This document shows positions 8,330 to 16,887 of a stretch of 64,000 nucleotides of DNA, one piece after another (position 1 is the stretch's first letter; every line of letters starts with the position of its first letter). The stretch lies in the NCBI GenBank assembly GCA_015180985.1, contig CP054185.1, positions 2,293,225 through 2,357,224 on the forward strand, written 5' to 3'. A model generated the notes under the pieces. The model had not been told where the DNA came from and ran no database searches. It saw only the letters and a program-made list of their open reading frames with translations. Origin of the DNA: Flammeovirgaceae bacterium (GTDB taxonomy: Bacteria > Bacteroidota > Bacteroidia > Cytophagales > Cyclobacteriaceae). The position numbers were made by a program, and so were the translations under genes.

Positions 8330-9599
8330 AGAAGAATGGAAGTCGGCCTTCGAGGGTGCTGAGGCTACCCCAACGGAATCGGTGTGGCAAGGGATTGAGT
8401 TGGAGTTGGAACGGGCTTCAGGTGCAAAGGCTCGCAGGCAACTTGTTGCTTATCGTTGGTTGGCTGCGGCTTCAGTTACTGTTGCTTTGGGTATAAGTGC
8501 TTTGTATTTTCTTACCACTGACCAGCCACCTGGCCCTGCATTGACAACGAAGGAAGGTGCTGTACAAATCATCGAAGATCAAACCAAGGAGACTTCGGTC
8601 GCAGATCAACAAACTGATAGGGACCTCCGGCACAAAAAGCAGGTAAATGAGCAGCCTGGCAGGATTGCCAAAAGAAGGGAAAAAGTTTCCTTTTCAGATA
8701 ACTCTGTATATTCAGATAACCCGTCATTACCCGGTATAGCAATGGGTGATACCGGCATTTCTGATAGTTGGGCTGAAAGAAAATTGCCGGTGCTATATTC
8801 CTTTAAGAATACGAAATTGACGTTTCAACAGCCTGAAGCGGTTGCTGATCCGGGCATGGTGCTCCTGGCAAAACTGGCTGATGAAGAGAAAGCACTGAAT
8901 AAGAAAGAAGATAAAGGCCATAAGGATGAGCAGTTGTGGACCTCCATCGGAGTTGGTGCCGGCACGTTTAACCCTAACGCCAGTGCAGCAGCAACATCCA
9001 GTAGTTTTAATGCAACCGGTAATTCATCGGCCGGGATGAGTTACTCATTTGGTGCAGGGGTAGGCGGGCGGTTAAGTAACCGTTTTGTGCTGCAGGGCGG
9101 TATTGCATATTTAAGTCAGAGTGCATCCTATACTTCCAGTTCGTTCAGCCTGGAAGCTGCTACCGCAGTTGCTTCGCTGGATGATTACATTGACAGGCAG
9201 TCGAACCTGGTGGCTACCAGCCCGTATGAAGTTGTCAGCAACCTTCAGTTTGTTTCGGTGCCGGTACAAGCCGGTTATCTTATACTTGACGGTGATTTTG
9301 CTGTTCAGTTAAACGGTGGTATCGCTACCGATTTCTTTATTCAGAACACACTCACTCCGGATAATGATAACGTGGCTAAGGTAACGCAGAAGGCCGGGGA
9401 CGAGTCTCCTTACCGCTCGGTTAATTTTAGCGGCCTTGTTGGCACGGAACTGAGTTACCGCGTAGGCAGGCATTATCGTATTGCTTTAAACCCCGGCATC
9501 CGCTATGCATTTAATTCGATATATAAACCGGATATCAGCCGCGAAATTACCCCGGTAACTTACGATGTGTCGGTGCGGTTCCGGTATATTTTTAATTGA
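8310..9599 (+). CDS. membrane-anchored putative anti-sigma protein with C-terminal beta-barrel-like domain
   Basis: 429 aa. The N-terminus is short, charged and cytoplasmic (RRFEEEWKSAFEGAE, with VWQGIELELERA). One transmembrane helix follows at about 47-68. A long hydrophilic low-complexity linker (~70-200) is followed by a C-terminal ~220 residues with repeated beta strands, FGAGVGGRLSNRF, LQFVSVPVQAGYLIL and LVGTELSYRVGRHYRIALNPGIRY, that resemble an 8-stranded PorT/OmpA-like barrel and end in an aromatic residue pattern (VRFRYIFN). An inner-membrane helix joined to an outer-membrane-type barrel is odd and may mean one protein spanning the periplasm. Translational coupling to the sigma gene supports an anti-sigma role (inference). 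Confidence 0.8.
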   Translation: MAKRRFEEEWKSAFEGAEATPTESVWQGIELELERASGAKARRQLVAYRWLAAASVTVALGISALYFLTTDQPPGPALTTKEGAVQIIEDQTKETSVADQQTDRDLRHKKQVNEQPGRIAKRREKVSFSDNSVYSDNPSLPGIAMGDTGISDSWAERKLPVLYSFKNTKLTFQQPEAVADPGMVLLAKLADEEKALNKKEDKGHKDEQLWTSIGVGAGTFNPNASAAATSSSFNATGNSSAGMSYSFGAGVGGRLSNRFVLQGGIAYLSQSASYTSSSFSLEAATAVASLDDYIDRQSNLVATSPYEVVSNLQFVSVPVQAGYLILDGDFAVQLNGGIATDFFIQNTLTPDNDNVAKVTQKAGDESPYRSVNFSGLVGTELSYRVGRHYRIALNPGIRYAFNSIYKPDISREITPVTYDVSVRFRYIFN

Positions 9600-9718
9600 T
9601 GAATTTTTTAAACGGTTGGCTTATGACATCAATTTCAGACAAACTTATTTCGCGTGTAATTGCCCTTATTATTCTGGTAACCTTACTGGCGTTGAGTTTG
9701 GTGTTCGAGGGATGGTGA
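9599..9718 (+). CDS. 39-aa single-pass membrane peptide coupled to the ECF sigma operon
   Basis: The start codon overlaps the stop of the preceding gene as TGATG (the A of TGA is the A of ATG), a common coupling signal. The peptide is 39 aa: a polar start (MNFLNGWLMTSISDKLISR), then about 17 hydrophobic residues (VIALIILVTLLALSLVF) and the end EGW. An alternative in-frame ATG at 9623 would give 31 aa. It ends 1 nt before the tail of the convergent ABC-F gene. The overlap, hydrophobic helix and exact fit into the gap support a real gene; a chance open frame cannot be ruled out. If real, it could help tether or release the sigma or anti-sigma pair (speculation). Confidence 0.5.
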   Translation: MNFLNGWLMTSISDKLISRVIALIILVTLLALSLVFEGW

Positions 9719-9719
9719 T

Positions 9720-11621
9720 TCAGCTTGCTTCAATTTTATTGAAAAGTTCTTCCCACTCTTTGTTTAACTGCGCCAGTGTTTTTTCAGCCTTCTCAAATTG
9801 CTGCTGAACTTCGTTAAGCCTGTTAAAATTACCATACACCTCGGGCCGGGTTAGTTCGTTTTCCAGTTCCGATTTCTCTTTTGTAGCAGTTTCAATTTTT
9901 TCTTCTATCTGGCGCAACTGCCTGGTAAGTTCCTTCCGGGCATTACCCTCAGCAGGTTTATCTGCCGGCTTTTCTTTTTTTACTACAACTTCTTTTTTTG
10001 TAGTAGGAAACTGCACGTCTTCCGATTGGCGTTTTTTGTTCCAGTAATCATACTCTTCGTAAGAGCCCGGGTATTCTTTAATCTGCCTGTCTTCGATGTA
10101 CCATATTTTATTGGCTACCTGGCTGATGAAATGCCGGTTGTGCGACACCACTACAAACGTACCGGCATATTGCTGCAACGCCTGGATGAGAATGTTTTCG
10201 GAAATAAAATCGAGGTGGTTGGTGGGTTCGTCCAGCAACAGAAAGTTGGCTTCCGATATTAACGTTTTAGCCAATGCCACCCGCGACTTTTCACCACCCG
10301 ACAGCACTTTTATTTTTTTGAACTGATCTTCATCGGAAAACAAAAAACAGCCGAGCACATTGCGTAATTGCTGCTCAGTTTTTCCCGAACCCGCCTGTTT
10401 TAATTCTTCCAGAACCTCATTGTCAACATGCAGCGCCTCTAACTGGTGCTGGGCATAAAAGCCCTGGATGACGTTGTACCCGATGGTGCGTTCACCTTCA
10501 ATGGATTCGGTGCCTGCCAGAATTCGCAGCAAAGTTGATTTACCTCTTCCGTTGGCACCAATGAGTGCAATTTTGTCTCCGCGTTCAATGCTTGCTGACG
10601 TGTTTTTTAGGATTTCGAGTTCACCGTATGATTTTGAGATAGTATTTAATGTTACGATAAACCTGCCTGGCTGCTGGTTAAAAGTAAACCTGAAGTTTAC
10701 GGCCGCCACATCGCTCTCCACTTCTTCAACCAGGTCCATCCGTGCAATAGCCTTCTCTTTCGATTTTACCTGTCGCGCTTTGCTCGCCTTGGCTTTGAAC
10801 CGTTCGATAAACCGCTCGGCCTGCCTGATTTTGGCCTGCTGATTTTCGAATGCGTTTTGCTGTATTTCTTCACGAAGTTCTTTTTCCTTCAGGTAAAAAC
10901 TGTAGTTGCCTTCGTAGGTAATTAATTGCTGGCGGGTTACTTCAACGGTTTTCGTTATTACATTATCCAGAAAACGCCTGTCGTGCGAAACAATGATTAC
11001 GGCACCTTCATAGTTTCTTAAATACTCCTCAACCCATTCAATGGAGGGCAGGTCGAGGTGGTTGGTGGGTTCATCCAGCATAAGCAGCGAGGGTTTTTCC
11101 AGCAGCAGCTTGGCCAGCATCACACGCATGCGCCATCCGCCCGAAAATTCTTTGAGCGGACGATGAAGGTCTTTGGTTGCAAAGCCGATTCCTTCAAGTA
11201 CTTCCTCAGCTTTTGATTGAAGGGAATAACCGCCCAGGTGGTCGTACTTCTCCTGGATTTTGGCCAGCTTCTCCACCAAATCATCGCTGTATTCGGTTTC
11301 CAGTTTGTGGATAATGGTTTCGATTTGCCGTTCCATATCCACCACTTCTTTAAAAGCCTCCATGGCTACCGTTAAAATGGTGTCTTCGGTTTGGTAGGAG
11401 AGCAGGTCCTGGTTCAGAAACCCGATGGTGCAGTCGTTGCTTTTGCTGATGGTGCCGCTGTCGGCCCGAAGATCGCCATTGATCAGTTTCAGCAGGGTTG
11501 ATTTTCCACGGCCGTTCAACCCGATAAGGCCGATTTTATCATTCGGCCGGATAAACATGTCGGCTTCTTCGTACAGGGCACGCCCGCCAATGAAATACGA
11601 AAGGTTGGTAATGGAAATCAT
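9720..11621 (-). CDS. ABC-F family ATPase (Uup/EttA-like)
   Basis: 633 aa from ATG 11621 (MISITNLSYF); the frame continues upstream but through a dispersed repeat, so the longer start is unlikely. Two ABC domains are seen: Walker A GLNGRGKST and GANGRGKST, signatures EFSGGWRMRV and VLSGGEKSRV, and two copies of LDEPTNHLDL/F. The linker between them contains a Lys/Arg-rich helical pair. A C-terminal coiled coil of about 80 residues (KELTRQLRQIEEKIETATKE and on) resembles the Uup tail. No membrane helices are present; these proteins act on the ribosome in translation or antibiotic protection. Confidence 0.95.
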   Translation of the reverse strand: MISITNLSYFIGGRALYEEADMFIRPNDKIGLIGLNGRGKSTLLKLINGDLRADSGTISKSNDCTIGFLNQDLLSYQTEDTILTVAMEAFKEVVDMERQIETIIHKLETEYSDDLVEKLAKIQEKYDHLGGYSLQSKAEEVLEGIGFATKDLHRPLKEFSGGWRMRVMLAKLLLEKPSLLMLDEPTNHLDLPSIEWVEEYLRNYEGAVIIVSHDRRFLDNVITKTVEVTRQQLITYEGNYSFYLKEKELREEIQQNAFENQQAKIRQAERFIERFKAKASKARQVKSKEKAIARMDLVEEVESDVAAVNFRFTFNQQPGRFIVTLNTISKSYGELEILKNTSASIERGDKIALIGANGRGKSTLLRILAGTESIEGERTIGYNVIQGFYAQHQLEALHVDNEVLEELKQAGSGKTEQQLRNVLGCFLFSDEDQFKKIKVLSGGEKSRVALAKTLISEANFLLLDEPTNHLDFISENILIQALQQYAGTFVVVSHNRHFISQVANKIWYIEDRQIKEYPGSYEEYDYWNKKRQSEDVQFPTTKKEVVVKKEKPADKPAEGNARKELTRQLRQIEEKIETATKEKSELENELTRPEVYGNFNRLNEVQQQFEKAEKTLAQLNKEWEELFNKIEAS

Positions 11622-11700
11622 GGCCGCAAAGATAGAATTTGAAGATGAATTCTGTTGTTCCTGTTTGTAAAGCCTGATTGTTGGGTATTTCTTGTCTCTT

Positions 11701-11732
11701 ACCAGAGGCCCTTCGCTTTGCTCAGGACGACA
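11701..11732. repeat. dispersed CCTGAGC-AAAGCGAAGG repeat copy
   Basis: On the minus strand this reads GTCGTCCTGAGCAAAGCGAA followed by GGGCCTCTGGT. I recognise very similar short elements in intergenic DNA of many Bacteroidota and other phyla. Only one copy is in this window, so repetition cannot be shown here. It explains the spurious upstream extension of the ABC-F reading frame. Confidence 0.55.
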
Positions 11733-11890
11733 ATTTTTGATTTGTTTATGCTGAGTGCCGCTGCAGGTGGGATGAAGCATCTTTTAAATTCGGGGCAACA
11801 CCCCTTCCATCACGGTAAAAATTTGTTGCTTACGGAAATAAGGTTTCAGTTGCCTTCCAAATCCCTTACATTCGCTTAAAACCAGTACCG

Positions 11891-13066
11891 ATGAAAATAG
11901 TTAAAACGTTGCTTCCAACCGCCTTGCTGCTAAGTTGTGTGTTACAGTGTAACAACAAGCCGAAAGAGGAACCGATATTACCTGTTGCGAATGACGGGAG
12001 CGTGCCGGCATTAACTGAAGCCTCGAAAGATCTTCCGCTGGATAAGGTCAGGATGCCGGCCGGATTTAAAATTGAAGTATATGCCGAGGTGGATAATGCC
12101 CGTTCGATGGTGATGAGCCCCTCAGGCACCTTGTTTGTCGGTAACCGCAATGGCGATAAAGTGTATGCCGTTAAAGATACCGATGGCGATAACAAAGCCG
12201 ATAAAAAATGGGTGATTACATCGGGCAAAAATATGCCCAATGGGGTGGCCTTTAAAGATGGCGACCTGTATGTTGCCGAGGTAAGCCGTATTTTAAAGTT
12301 TCCGGCTATTGAATCACGGCTTAACAATCCTCCGCAGCCGGTTATCATCAATGATAAGTATCCCGACAAAACCCATCACGGTTGGAAGTATATAGCGTTT
12401 GGTCCTGATGGGAAACTCTATGTACCCGTTGGCGCACCATGCAACATCTGCGAGTCGGATGAGATCTTTGCTACCATCACCCGCATTAATCCGGATGGAA
12501 GTGGCCGTGAAATTTTTGCGCGGGGTGTACGCAACACCGTTGGGTTTACCTGGCATCCTGAAACCAATGAAATGTGGTTTACCGATAACGGCCGCGACAT
12601 GATGGGCGATGATCTGCCTCCCTGTGAACTGAATTATGCGCCCAGGGCTGGTATGAATTTCGGTTACCCGTATTGCCATGGCGGTACGATTAAAGACCCG
12701 GAATTCGGCAATAAAAAACCCTGCAGCGACTTTGTTGCACCCGCTCAGAACCTGGGACCACACACTGCGCCACTGGGTTTAAAGTTTTATACAGGCAACA
12801 TGTTCCCCGCGCAATACAAAAATCAACTCTTTATTGCCGAGCACGGTTCCTGGAACCGCTCGAAAAAAATCGGGTACCGGGTAAGCCTGGTAAAAGTTCA
12901 GAACAATACCAAGGCGGTGAGCTACGAAACCTTTGCCGATGGCTGGATGGACGATGCTACTCAAAAGGTATGGGGCCGGCCGGTTGATGTGTTGGTGCTT
13001 ACTGACGGCTCCATGCTCGTTTCGGATGACTATGCCAACGTGATTTACAGGATTTCTTATAAGTAG
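11891..13066 (+). CDS. sorbosone/glucose dehydrogenase-like PQQ beta-propeller lipoprotein
   Basis: 391 aa. A signal peptide with lipobox-type cysteines (LLLSC at 16, VLQC at 20) predicts a lipoprotein. The body is a six-bladed propeller of the soluble glucose/sorbosone dehydrogenase family: GFKIEVYAEVDNARSM, GTLFVGNRNGDKVYAV, MPNGVAFKDGDLYVAE, then KTHHGWKYIAFGPDGKLYV, RGVRNTVGFTWHPE and WFTDNGRD. The family oxidises sugars or related substrates with PQQ, but the substrate here is unknown. Monocistronic, with an ATG and weak ribosome site. Confidence 0.88.
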   Translation: MKIVKTLLPTALLLSCVLQCNNKPKEEPILPVANDGSVPALTEASKDLPLDKVRMPAGFKIEVYAEVDNARSMVMSPSGTLFVGNRNGDKVYAVKDTDGDNKADKKWVITSGKNMPNGVAFKDGDLYVAEVSRILKFPAIESRLNNPPQPVIINDKYPDKTHHGWKYIAFGPDGKLYVPVGAPCNICESDEIFATITRINPDGSGREIFARGVRNTVGFTWHPETNEMWFTDNGRDMMGDDLPPCELNYAPRAGMNFGYPYCHGGTIKDPEFGNKKPCSDFVAPAQNLGPHTAPLGLKFYTGNMFPAQYKNQLFIAEHGSWNRSKKIGYRVSLVKVQNNTKAVSYETFADGWMDDATQKVWGRPVDVLVLTDGSMLVSDDYANVIYRISYK

Positions 13067-13081
13067 ATAGTTTCAAAATCA

Positions 13082-13127
13082 ACACCCCCTCCTCTTTCCC
13101 CCCTTGAGGGGGGACTAAGGTGGGTGT
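13082..13127. repeat. REP-like nested inverted repeat
   Basis: An inner hairpin of six C (13098-13103), a TTGA loop and six G (13108-13113) is enclosed by an outer ACACCC (13082-13087) and GGGTGT (13122-13127). The pattern resembles the C-rich/G-rich intergenic repeats common in Bacteroidota genomes. It covers the GTG codon at 13120, which therefore is not the lgt start. Confidence 0.6.
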
Positions 13128-13140
13128 AAATTATATCAGC

Positions 13141-13911
13141 ATGCACCCCATTCTTATCGATTTCGGAAGTTTTAAAATCTACACCTACGGGTTTATGATT
13201 GCGGTGGGTGTGGTGTTTGGTGTTGCCTACCTGGTAATACAGGGAAAGAAAGAAGTTAAGCTAACGTTCGACCAGGCCAACAACCTGTTCCTGATAATTT
13301 TTGCGGCCGCGTTTATTGGCGGTAAAGTTTTTTTGTTTTTTGAAGATCCATCGCGCTATGCGCACAACCTGAAGCAGTTGTTTACAGGCAGCGGGTTTGT
13401 GTTTTACGGTTCTTTTCTGTTTGCCGTGCCGGCCATGCTGTGGTTTTTTAAGCGAAACAAATTGCCTGTTCACCAGATGCTCGACATTATGGCTGTTGTT
13501 ACCTGCCTGGTGCACATGTTCGGCAGGGTGGGTTGCTTTATGGCCGGTTGCTGCTACGGCAAACCCACTACCGCTTTTTTTGGCGTTACATTCACCAATC
13601 TGGCCTGCCAGGCCCGGCCGCTGAATACACTGCTGTACCCCACTCAACTGATGGAGGCTGGTTTTATTTTCCTGGTTATGCTCGCGTTACTGTGGGTACG
13701 GGGGCAGAAACAATTTCACGGGCAATTGTTTCTGCTGTACCTGATGTTGTATGCCGCGGGCCGTTTTGTACTGGAGTATTTCCGTGGCGATGGCTCACGC
13801 GGTTTTGTTATAGAAAACTACCTGTCGAACTCCCAGCTGATAGCCCTGGCACTGTTTGGTGCGGCTGCATGGCTTTATGTGCGGTGGAGGAGATACCATC
13901 CTGCCCGATAA
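13141..13911 (+). CDS. lgt: prolipoprotein diacylglyceryl transferase-like membrane protein
   Basis: 256 aa from ATG 13141 (MHPILIDFGSFKIYTYGFMI). The N-terminus with the H-P-I...I-Y-T-Y-G pattern and the signature HMFGRVGCFMAGCCYG at about 125-140 (with the conserved Gly-Arg of Lgt) identify the family. Seven hydrophobic segments fit the known topology. Lgt moves diacylglycerol from phosphatidylglycerol to the lipobox cysteine of prelipoproteins. The variant signature with GCCYG and the short length place it in the shorter Lgt-like branch; a genome may hold a second Lgt, so the exact role is less certain than the family. Confidence 0.88.
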   Translation: MHPILIDFGSFKIYTYGFMIAVGVVFGVAYLVIQGKKEVKLTFDQANNLFLIIFAAAFIGGKVFLFFEDPSRYAHNLKQLFTGSGFVFYGSFLFAVPAMLWFFKRNKLPVHQMLDIMAVVTCLVHMFGRVGCFMAGCCYGKPTTAFFGVTFTNLACQARPLNTLLYPTQLMEAGFIFLVMLALLWVRGQKQFHGQLFLLYLMLYAAGRFVLEYFRGDGSRGFVIENYLSNSQLIALALFGAAAWLYVRWRRYHPAR

Positions 13912-14130
13912 GGCGAGGCTTCTAAATCATGTAAGGTTTAGGCTGGAATTGTCAAAAAACTCTTCTCTCTCTGCTCTCTCTCTCTTAGTAAATTCTGTTT
14001 TTATTGAACTATTGAGATCATGATGACTAACTTTCGTTGTTTTACTATGTAATATCCCAAATGAAAATGAACAGGCTGATTGCGGGGTGTCCGTTAAATT
14101 TGGTTTAAATCAAACACATCTTAAATAATT

Positions 14131-14748
14131 ATGAGATACCTTACTATAACTATTCTGACCTTCATCTGTATTCAATCCTTTGGGCAATTTAATAAGGGTG
14201 ACAAGGCGTTAGGCGGTACGTTAACCTCTTATTTTCAAAGTTCACCGGAAGATCAGGGGGGTATTGTTGCAGATAATTCATTTGGGCTTACTCCAAGTTT
14301 TGGAGTATTGGTTTCTGAAAATCTGGAAGTAGGCGGACAAATCGGATGGTCTTCTAATTATTTAAAGTCTATTTCCGGGTCAATAGTTAATGAAAGCCGG
14401 TCTAATTACTTCTCGATTGGGATTTACACGCAAAAGTATTTCAAGCTTTCTGAAAGGTTTTTGTTCTCAGTCGGTGGAAATGTTGGATTGGATTTAGGAA
14501 AAATGAAACTTAAAGTCACGGATGCTGGTGACCCAATTTCGGAAAGTGAAATGAAGCAAACTGCTATTAGTATTGGTGTTGGCCCGGGTTTCTTGTTTCT
14601 TCCTTCTGAAAATTGGGCAATACGTGCCGGTTTTGGTAATATCGGTTACCGTTTTTCAAAACAGGAAGAAGCCAAACGGAACAGATTTACGGTCAGCTAC
14701 GGCACGATTGGTCTGGGGCTAGTCTATTATTTCCGGCAGGGGAAGTAA
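14131..14748 (+). CDS. small outer-membrane beta-barrel protein
   Basis: 205 aa with a clear signal peptide (ITILTFICIQSFGQ). The mature part alternates polar and aromatic residues in repeated strands, for example FGLTPSFGVLVSENLEVGGQIGW and YFSIGIYTQKYFKLSERFLFSVGGN, ending with YGTIGLGLVYYF. This is typical of an OmpA/PorT-like 8-stranded barrel in Bacteroidota. Specific function unknown. It ends 6 nt from the convergent gene at 14755. A TAAATTTG element at 14095 matches the -7 consensus but no TTG sits at the right distance. Confidence 0.75.
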   Translation: MRYLTITILTFICIQSFGQFNKGDKALGGTLTSYFQSSPEDQGGIVADNSFGLTPSFGVLVSENLEVGGQIGWSSNYLKSISGSIVNESRSNYFSIGIYTQKYFKLSERFLFSVGGNVGLDLGKMKLKVTDAGDPISESEMKQTAISIGVGPGFLFLPSENWAIRAGFGNIGYRFSKQEEAKRNRFTVSYGTIGLGLVYYFRQGK

Positions 14749-14754
14749 GGCACA

Positions 14755-15276
14755 CTAAAAATCATCCGCTATATCGTCAATCTTTTTCTTCTTATCGTCC
14801 TTCATCATCTTATGGACTACGTACGAAGTGTACAGCAGTTCCAGTTCGGTTTTTGAAGCCGGCCTAAACGTCAGGCTCAGGTTTTTGCCGGTCCATTTGT
14901 AGGTGTCGTTGCGCACATCGTACACGGGTTTGCCCAAGGCAGTTTCCATGCCCTTCATCAGGCGGGTGTCCTTTTCGGTTATCACCAGGATTTCGTAGAT
15001 GTGGTTTTTGTATGTCTTTACTTCCAGTCGGTTTACTTTTACCTCGCCAATGGTCAGGTAGGAGGGATCGGTTACCTCGTACAGCTTGGCCGGGTGGTTG
15101 CCTTTTTCGGTAATGTCCTTCTTGAATTTTGCGCCCCTCACTGAATCAATCGGGTAGGTCATTTTAATATCCTTAAACCCGTTGCGCCTGTCCAGTTCGG
15201 TCAGATCGTTTTGGGAATAAGCCGTTGTAACGGCAAGCAGTAAAACGCACGGGGCAGAAAATAAAGTGGCTTTCAT
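14755..15276 (-). CDS. exported protein of unknown function
   Basis: 173 aa with signal peptide (LFSAPCVLLLAVTTAYSQ). The mature protein is basic and hydrophilic with a likely alpha/beta fold (YLTIGEVKVNRLEVKTYKNH, then IYEILVITEKDTRLMKGMET) and a Lys-rich tail (MMKDDKKKKIDDIADDF). I do not recognise the family. Its ATG overlaps the stop of the DUF2911 gene (ATGA), so the two are co-translated. Confidence 0.75.
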   Translation of the reverse strand: MKATLFSAPCVLLLAVTTAYSQNDLTELDRRNGFKDIKMTYPIDSVRGAKFKKDITEKGNHPAKLYEVTDPSYLTIGEVKVNRLEVKTYKNHIYEILVITEKDTRLMKGMETALGKPVYDVRNDTYKWTGKNLSLTFRPASKTELELLYTSYVVHKMMKDDKKKKIDDIADDF

Positions 15277-15824
15277 AGTTTCGGTTCAATGAATTGAATC
15301 GGTATAACAACTTTCACATCATCCCACAGCAGCAAAAGGTCGGCCACGTTATTGCGCTGGTCGAACTGCATGGTAAAGGCTTCCCATGTAACATCAGTTT
15401 GCTGAGTTGGCACCTGAAATCGAAAAGCATCCGCTTTCGGGTTGTAATTATAAGCGCCCCAAAGCCCAACATCTTTATTGAAAATGATAGTCCACTTGTC
15501 CTTCTCAGGGATGGTAAATAACGTGTAGTTGCCTGCCGGAAGGAGTGTGCCGTTTACGATGATGTCGCGGGTGGTAGTTATTTCAGTAGCTTCGTTGGCC
15601 CCGGTGCGCCACACTTCGCCATAAGGCACCAAGTGGCCGAATATTTCGCGGCCGCGCTTGTGGGGCTGCGAGTAGGTAATGCGCACGTAGGTGTCTTTAT
15701 AGCGCATGGTGATGAGCGCCAGCGGACTGATTCGGGGTTTAACGGCATCCTGCGAATAAAGGGAACCTGAAGTGAGGGTGAGCAGTAAAAAAAATAGGCG
15801 TTTTGCCTGTGTCATGTTCGTCAT
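15273..15824 (-). CDS. DUF2911 domain exported protein
   Basis: 183 aa (or 180 from the second Met), signal peptide ending near YSQ. The DUF2911 core is plain: ITYSQPHKRGREIFG, LVPYGEVWRTGANEATEI, VNGTLLPAGNYTLFTIP and WTIIFNKD-GLWGAYNY. The family is widespread in Bacteroidota, predicted periplasmic, with no settled function. First gene of a two-gene operon with the 173-aa protein. Divergent from the dCMP deaminase gene. Confidence 0.92.
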   Translation of the reverse strand: MTNMTQAKRLFFLLLTLTSGSLYSQDAVKPRISPLALITMRYKDTYVRITYSQPHKRGREIFGHLVPYGEVWRTGANEATEITTTRDIIVNGTLLPAGNYTLFTIPEKDKWTIIFNKDVGLWGAYNYNPKADAFRFQVPTQQTDVTWEAFTMQFDQRNNVADLLLLWDDVKVVIPIQFIEPKL

Positions 15825-15865
15825 TATCTTGGGCGAAGATAAACGGTTCGGATGGATTATCGGTA

Positions 15866-16354
15866 ATGAAACAAATTCGCCCTGCCTTTGATGATATTTT
15901 TATGGAGCTGGCCGTTAACCTGGCCAAGCGGTCGCACTGCATTAAACGGCACGTGGGGGCGGTGCTTACCAAGGACACCCGTATTATTTCCATCGGCTAT
16001 AACGGGCCGCCTTCAGGTACGCATAACTGCGATGAAGAGTGGCCGGAGGTGGGCTGTCCCCGCGATTCGAAGGGCGGATGTTCGCTGGCCATTCATGCCG
16101 AACAGAATGCGATACTCTACGCGGTTAAGAACAAAACATCGGTAGAAGGTTCAACCCTGTATGTAACGCTTTCGCCCTGCCTGGCCTGCGCCAGGATTAT
16201 TTATTCCATGGGCATTACACGGGTTATTTACCTTAAATCGTATGCCGAGCACAAAGGCCTGCCTGAAGATGAAGGTGTTGAATTTTTAAAACGCTTTGGC
16301 GTACGCACCGAAAAATATGCAGGCGAACTGGCCAATGTTACCCATATGATTTGA
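15866..16354 (+). CDS. dCMP deaminase family protein
   Basis: 162 aa from ATG 15866; an upstream in-frame ATG at 15803 would overlap the divergent gene and lacks homology-like sequence. Zinc-binding and catalytic residues are visible: HAEQNAI (His ligand and Glu proton donor) and SPCLACARI (two Cys ligands). The insertion GPPSGTHNCDEEWPEVGC with further Cys/His residues is typical of the ComEB/dCMP deaminase branch. It converts dCMP to dUMP, which feeds thymidylate synthase (thyA at 39085). Confidence 0.94.
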   Translation: MKQIRPAFDDIFMELAVNLAKRSHCIKRHVGAVLTKDTRIISIGYNGPPSGTHNCDEEWPEVGCPRDSKGGCSLAIHAEQNAILYAVKNKTSVEGSTLYVTLSPCLACARIIYSMGITRVIYLKSYAEHKGLPEDEGVEFLKRFGVRTEKYAGELANVTHMI

Positions 16355-16378
16355 GTAACAACAGGCAAACCTGAAGGC

Positions 16379-16696
16379 TTATTTGCTTTTAAGCGCTTTT
16401 TCCAGGTCGGCAATCAGTTTGGAGGAAACAGACTTTTTGTTTTTCTCGGCCGCGGCTTTGAGAACAGGCAGTGCTTTGTGGCCCATCTCGTAAAGTCCTA
16501 CCGGGTTTTTGTCGTACCGGTAGCTGCCAAGGCACCATTGAATGTCGGCCTGCAGGCCGGCTTCAATATTCAGTGTCTGCAGTTTGCTCAGCACCTGTTC
16601 ACTTACTTTTTCTATAGCGAGCTGCTTAGCGGCTTTTGGTTGAGCCGGCTTAGTGCTTTTACTGGTATCAGATTTTTTGGAAACAGTCTTAGCCAT
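16379..16696 (-). CDS. small conserved-looking protein with basic N-terminus
   Basis: 105 aa from ATG 16696 (MAKTVSKKSD); an earlier Met at 16729 is less likely. The first 35 residues are Lys/Ser/Pro-rich and probably disordered. The rest looks helical (LAIEKVSEQVLSKLQTLNIE, then a WCLGSYRYDKNPVGLYEMG segment). No catalytic motif is seen and I cannot name a family. Tail to tail with the dCMP deaminase gene. Confidence 0.7.
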   Translation of the reverse strand: MAKTVSKKSDTSKSTKPAQPKAAKQLAIEKVSEQVLSKLQTLNIEAGLQADIQWCLGSYRYDKNPVGLYEMGHKALPVLKAAAEKNKKSVSSKLIADLEKALKSK

Positions 16697-16823
16697 AAAG
16701 ATTGGGAATTCAGTTAGTTGATGTTGCAAAATTAGATGGCTTACCGGTGTTAAGACAAGCCGGGGAGCGTATTAATTTATGCAACCGAATGAATTAAGGG
16801 TGTTTGACGGAACGAACTGAACT

Positions 16824-16861
16824 AAAAAACGAAAGGGAAGCGATTCTGAACCGCTTCCCTT
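16824..16861 (-). terminator. Rho-independent terminator for the lysine-rich minigene
   Basis: A perfect 10-bp stem (16833-16842 with 16852-16861) with a 9-nt loop. On the minus strand it is followed closely by six T residues (A run at 16824-16829). It sits 27 nt past the stop of the minigene at 16888-16938. Confidence 0.75.
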
Positions 16862-16887
16862 CGCAAAGTCGTTAGGTTGTTACCTAA

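Noticed and set aside
14061-14108. 15-codon frame upstream of the barrel gene at 14131
   Set aside because: No ribosome site, no attenuator-like structure and no unusual composition; probably chance.
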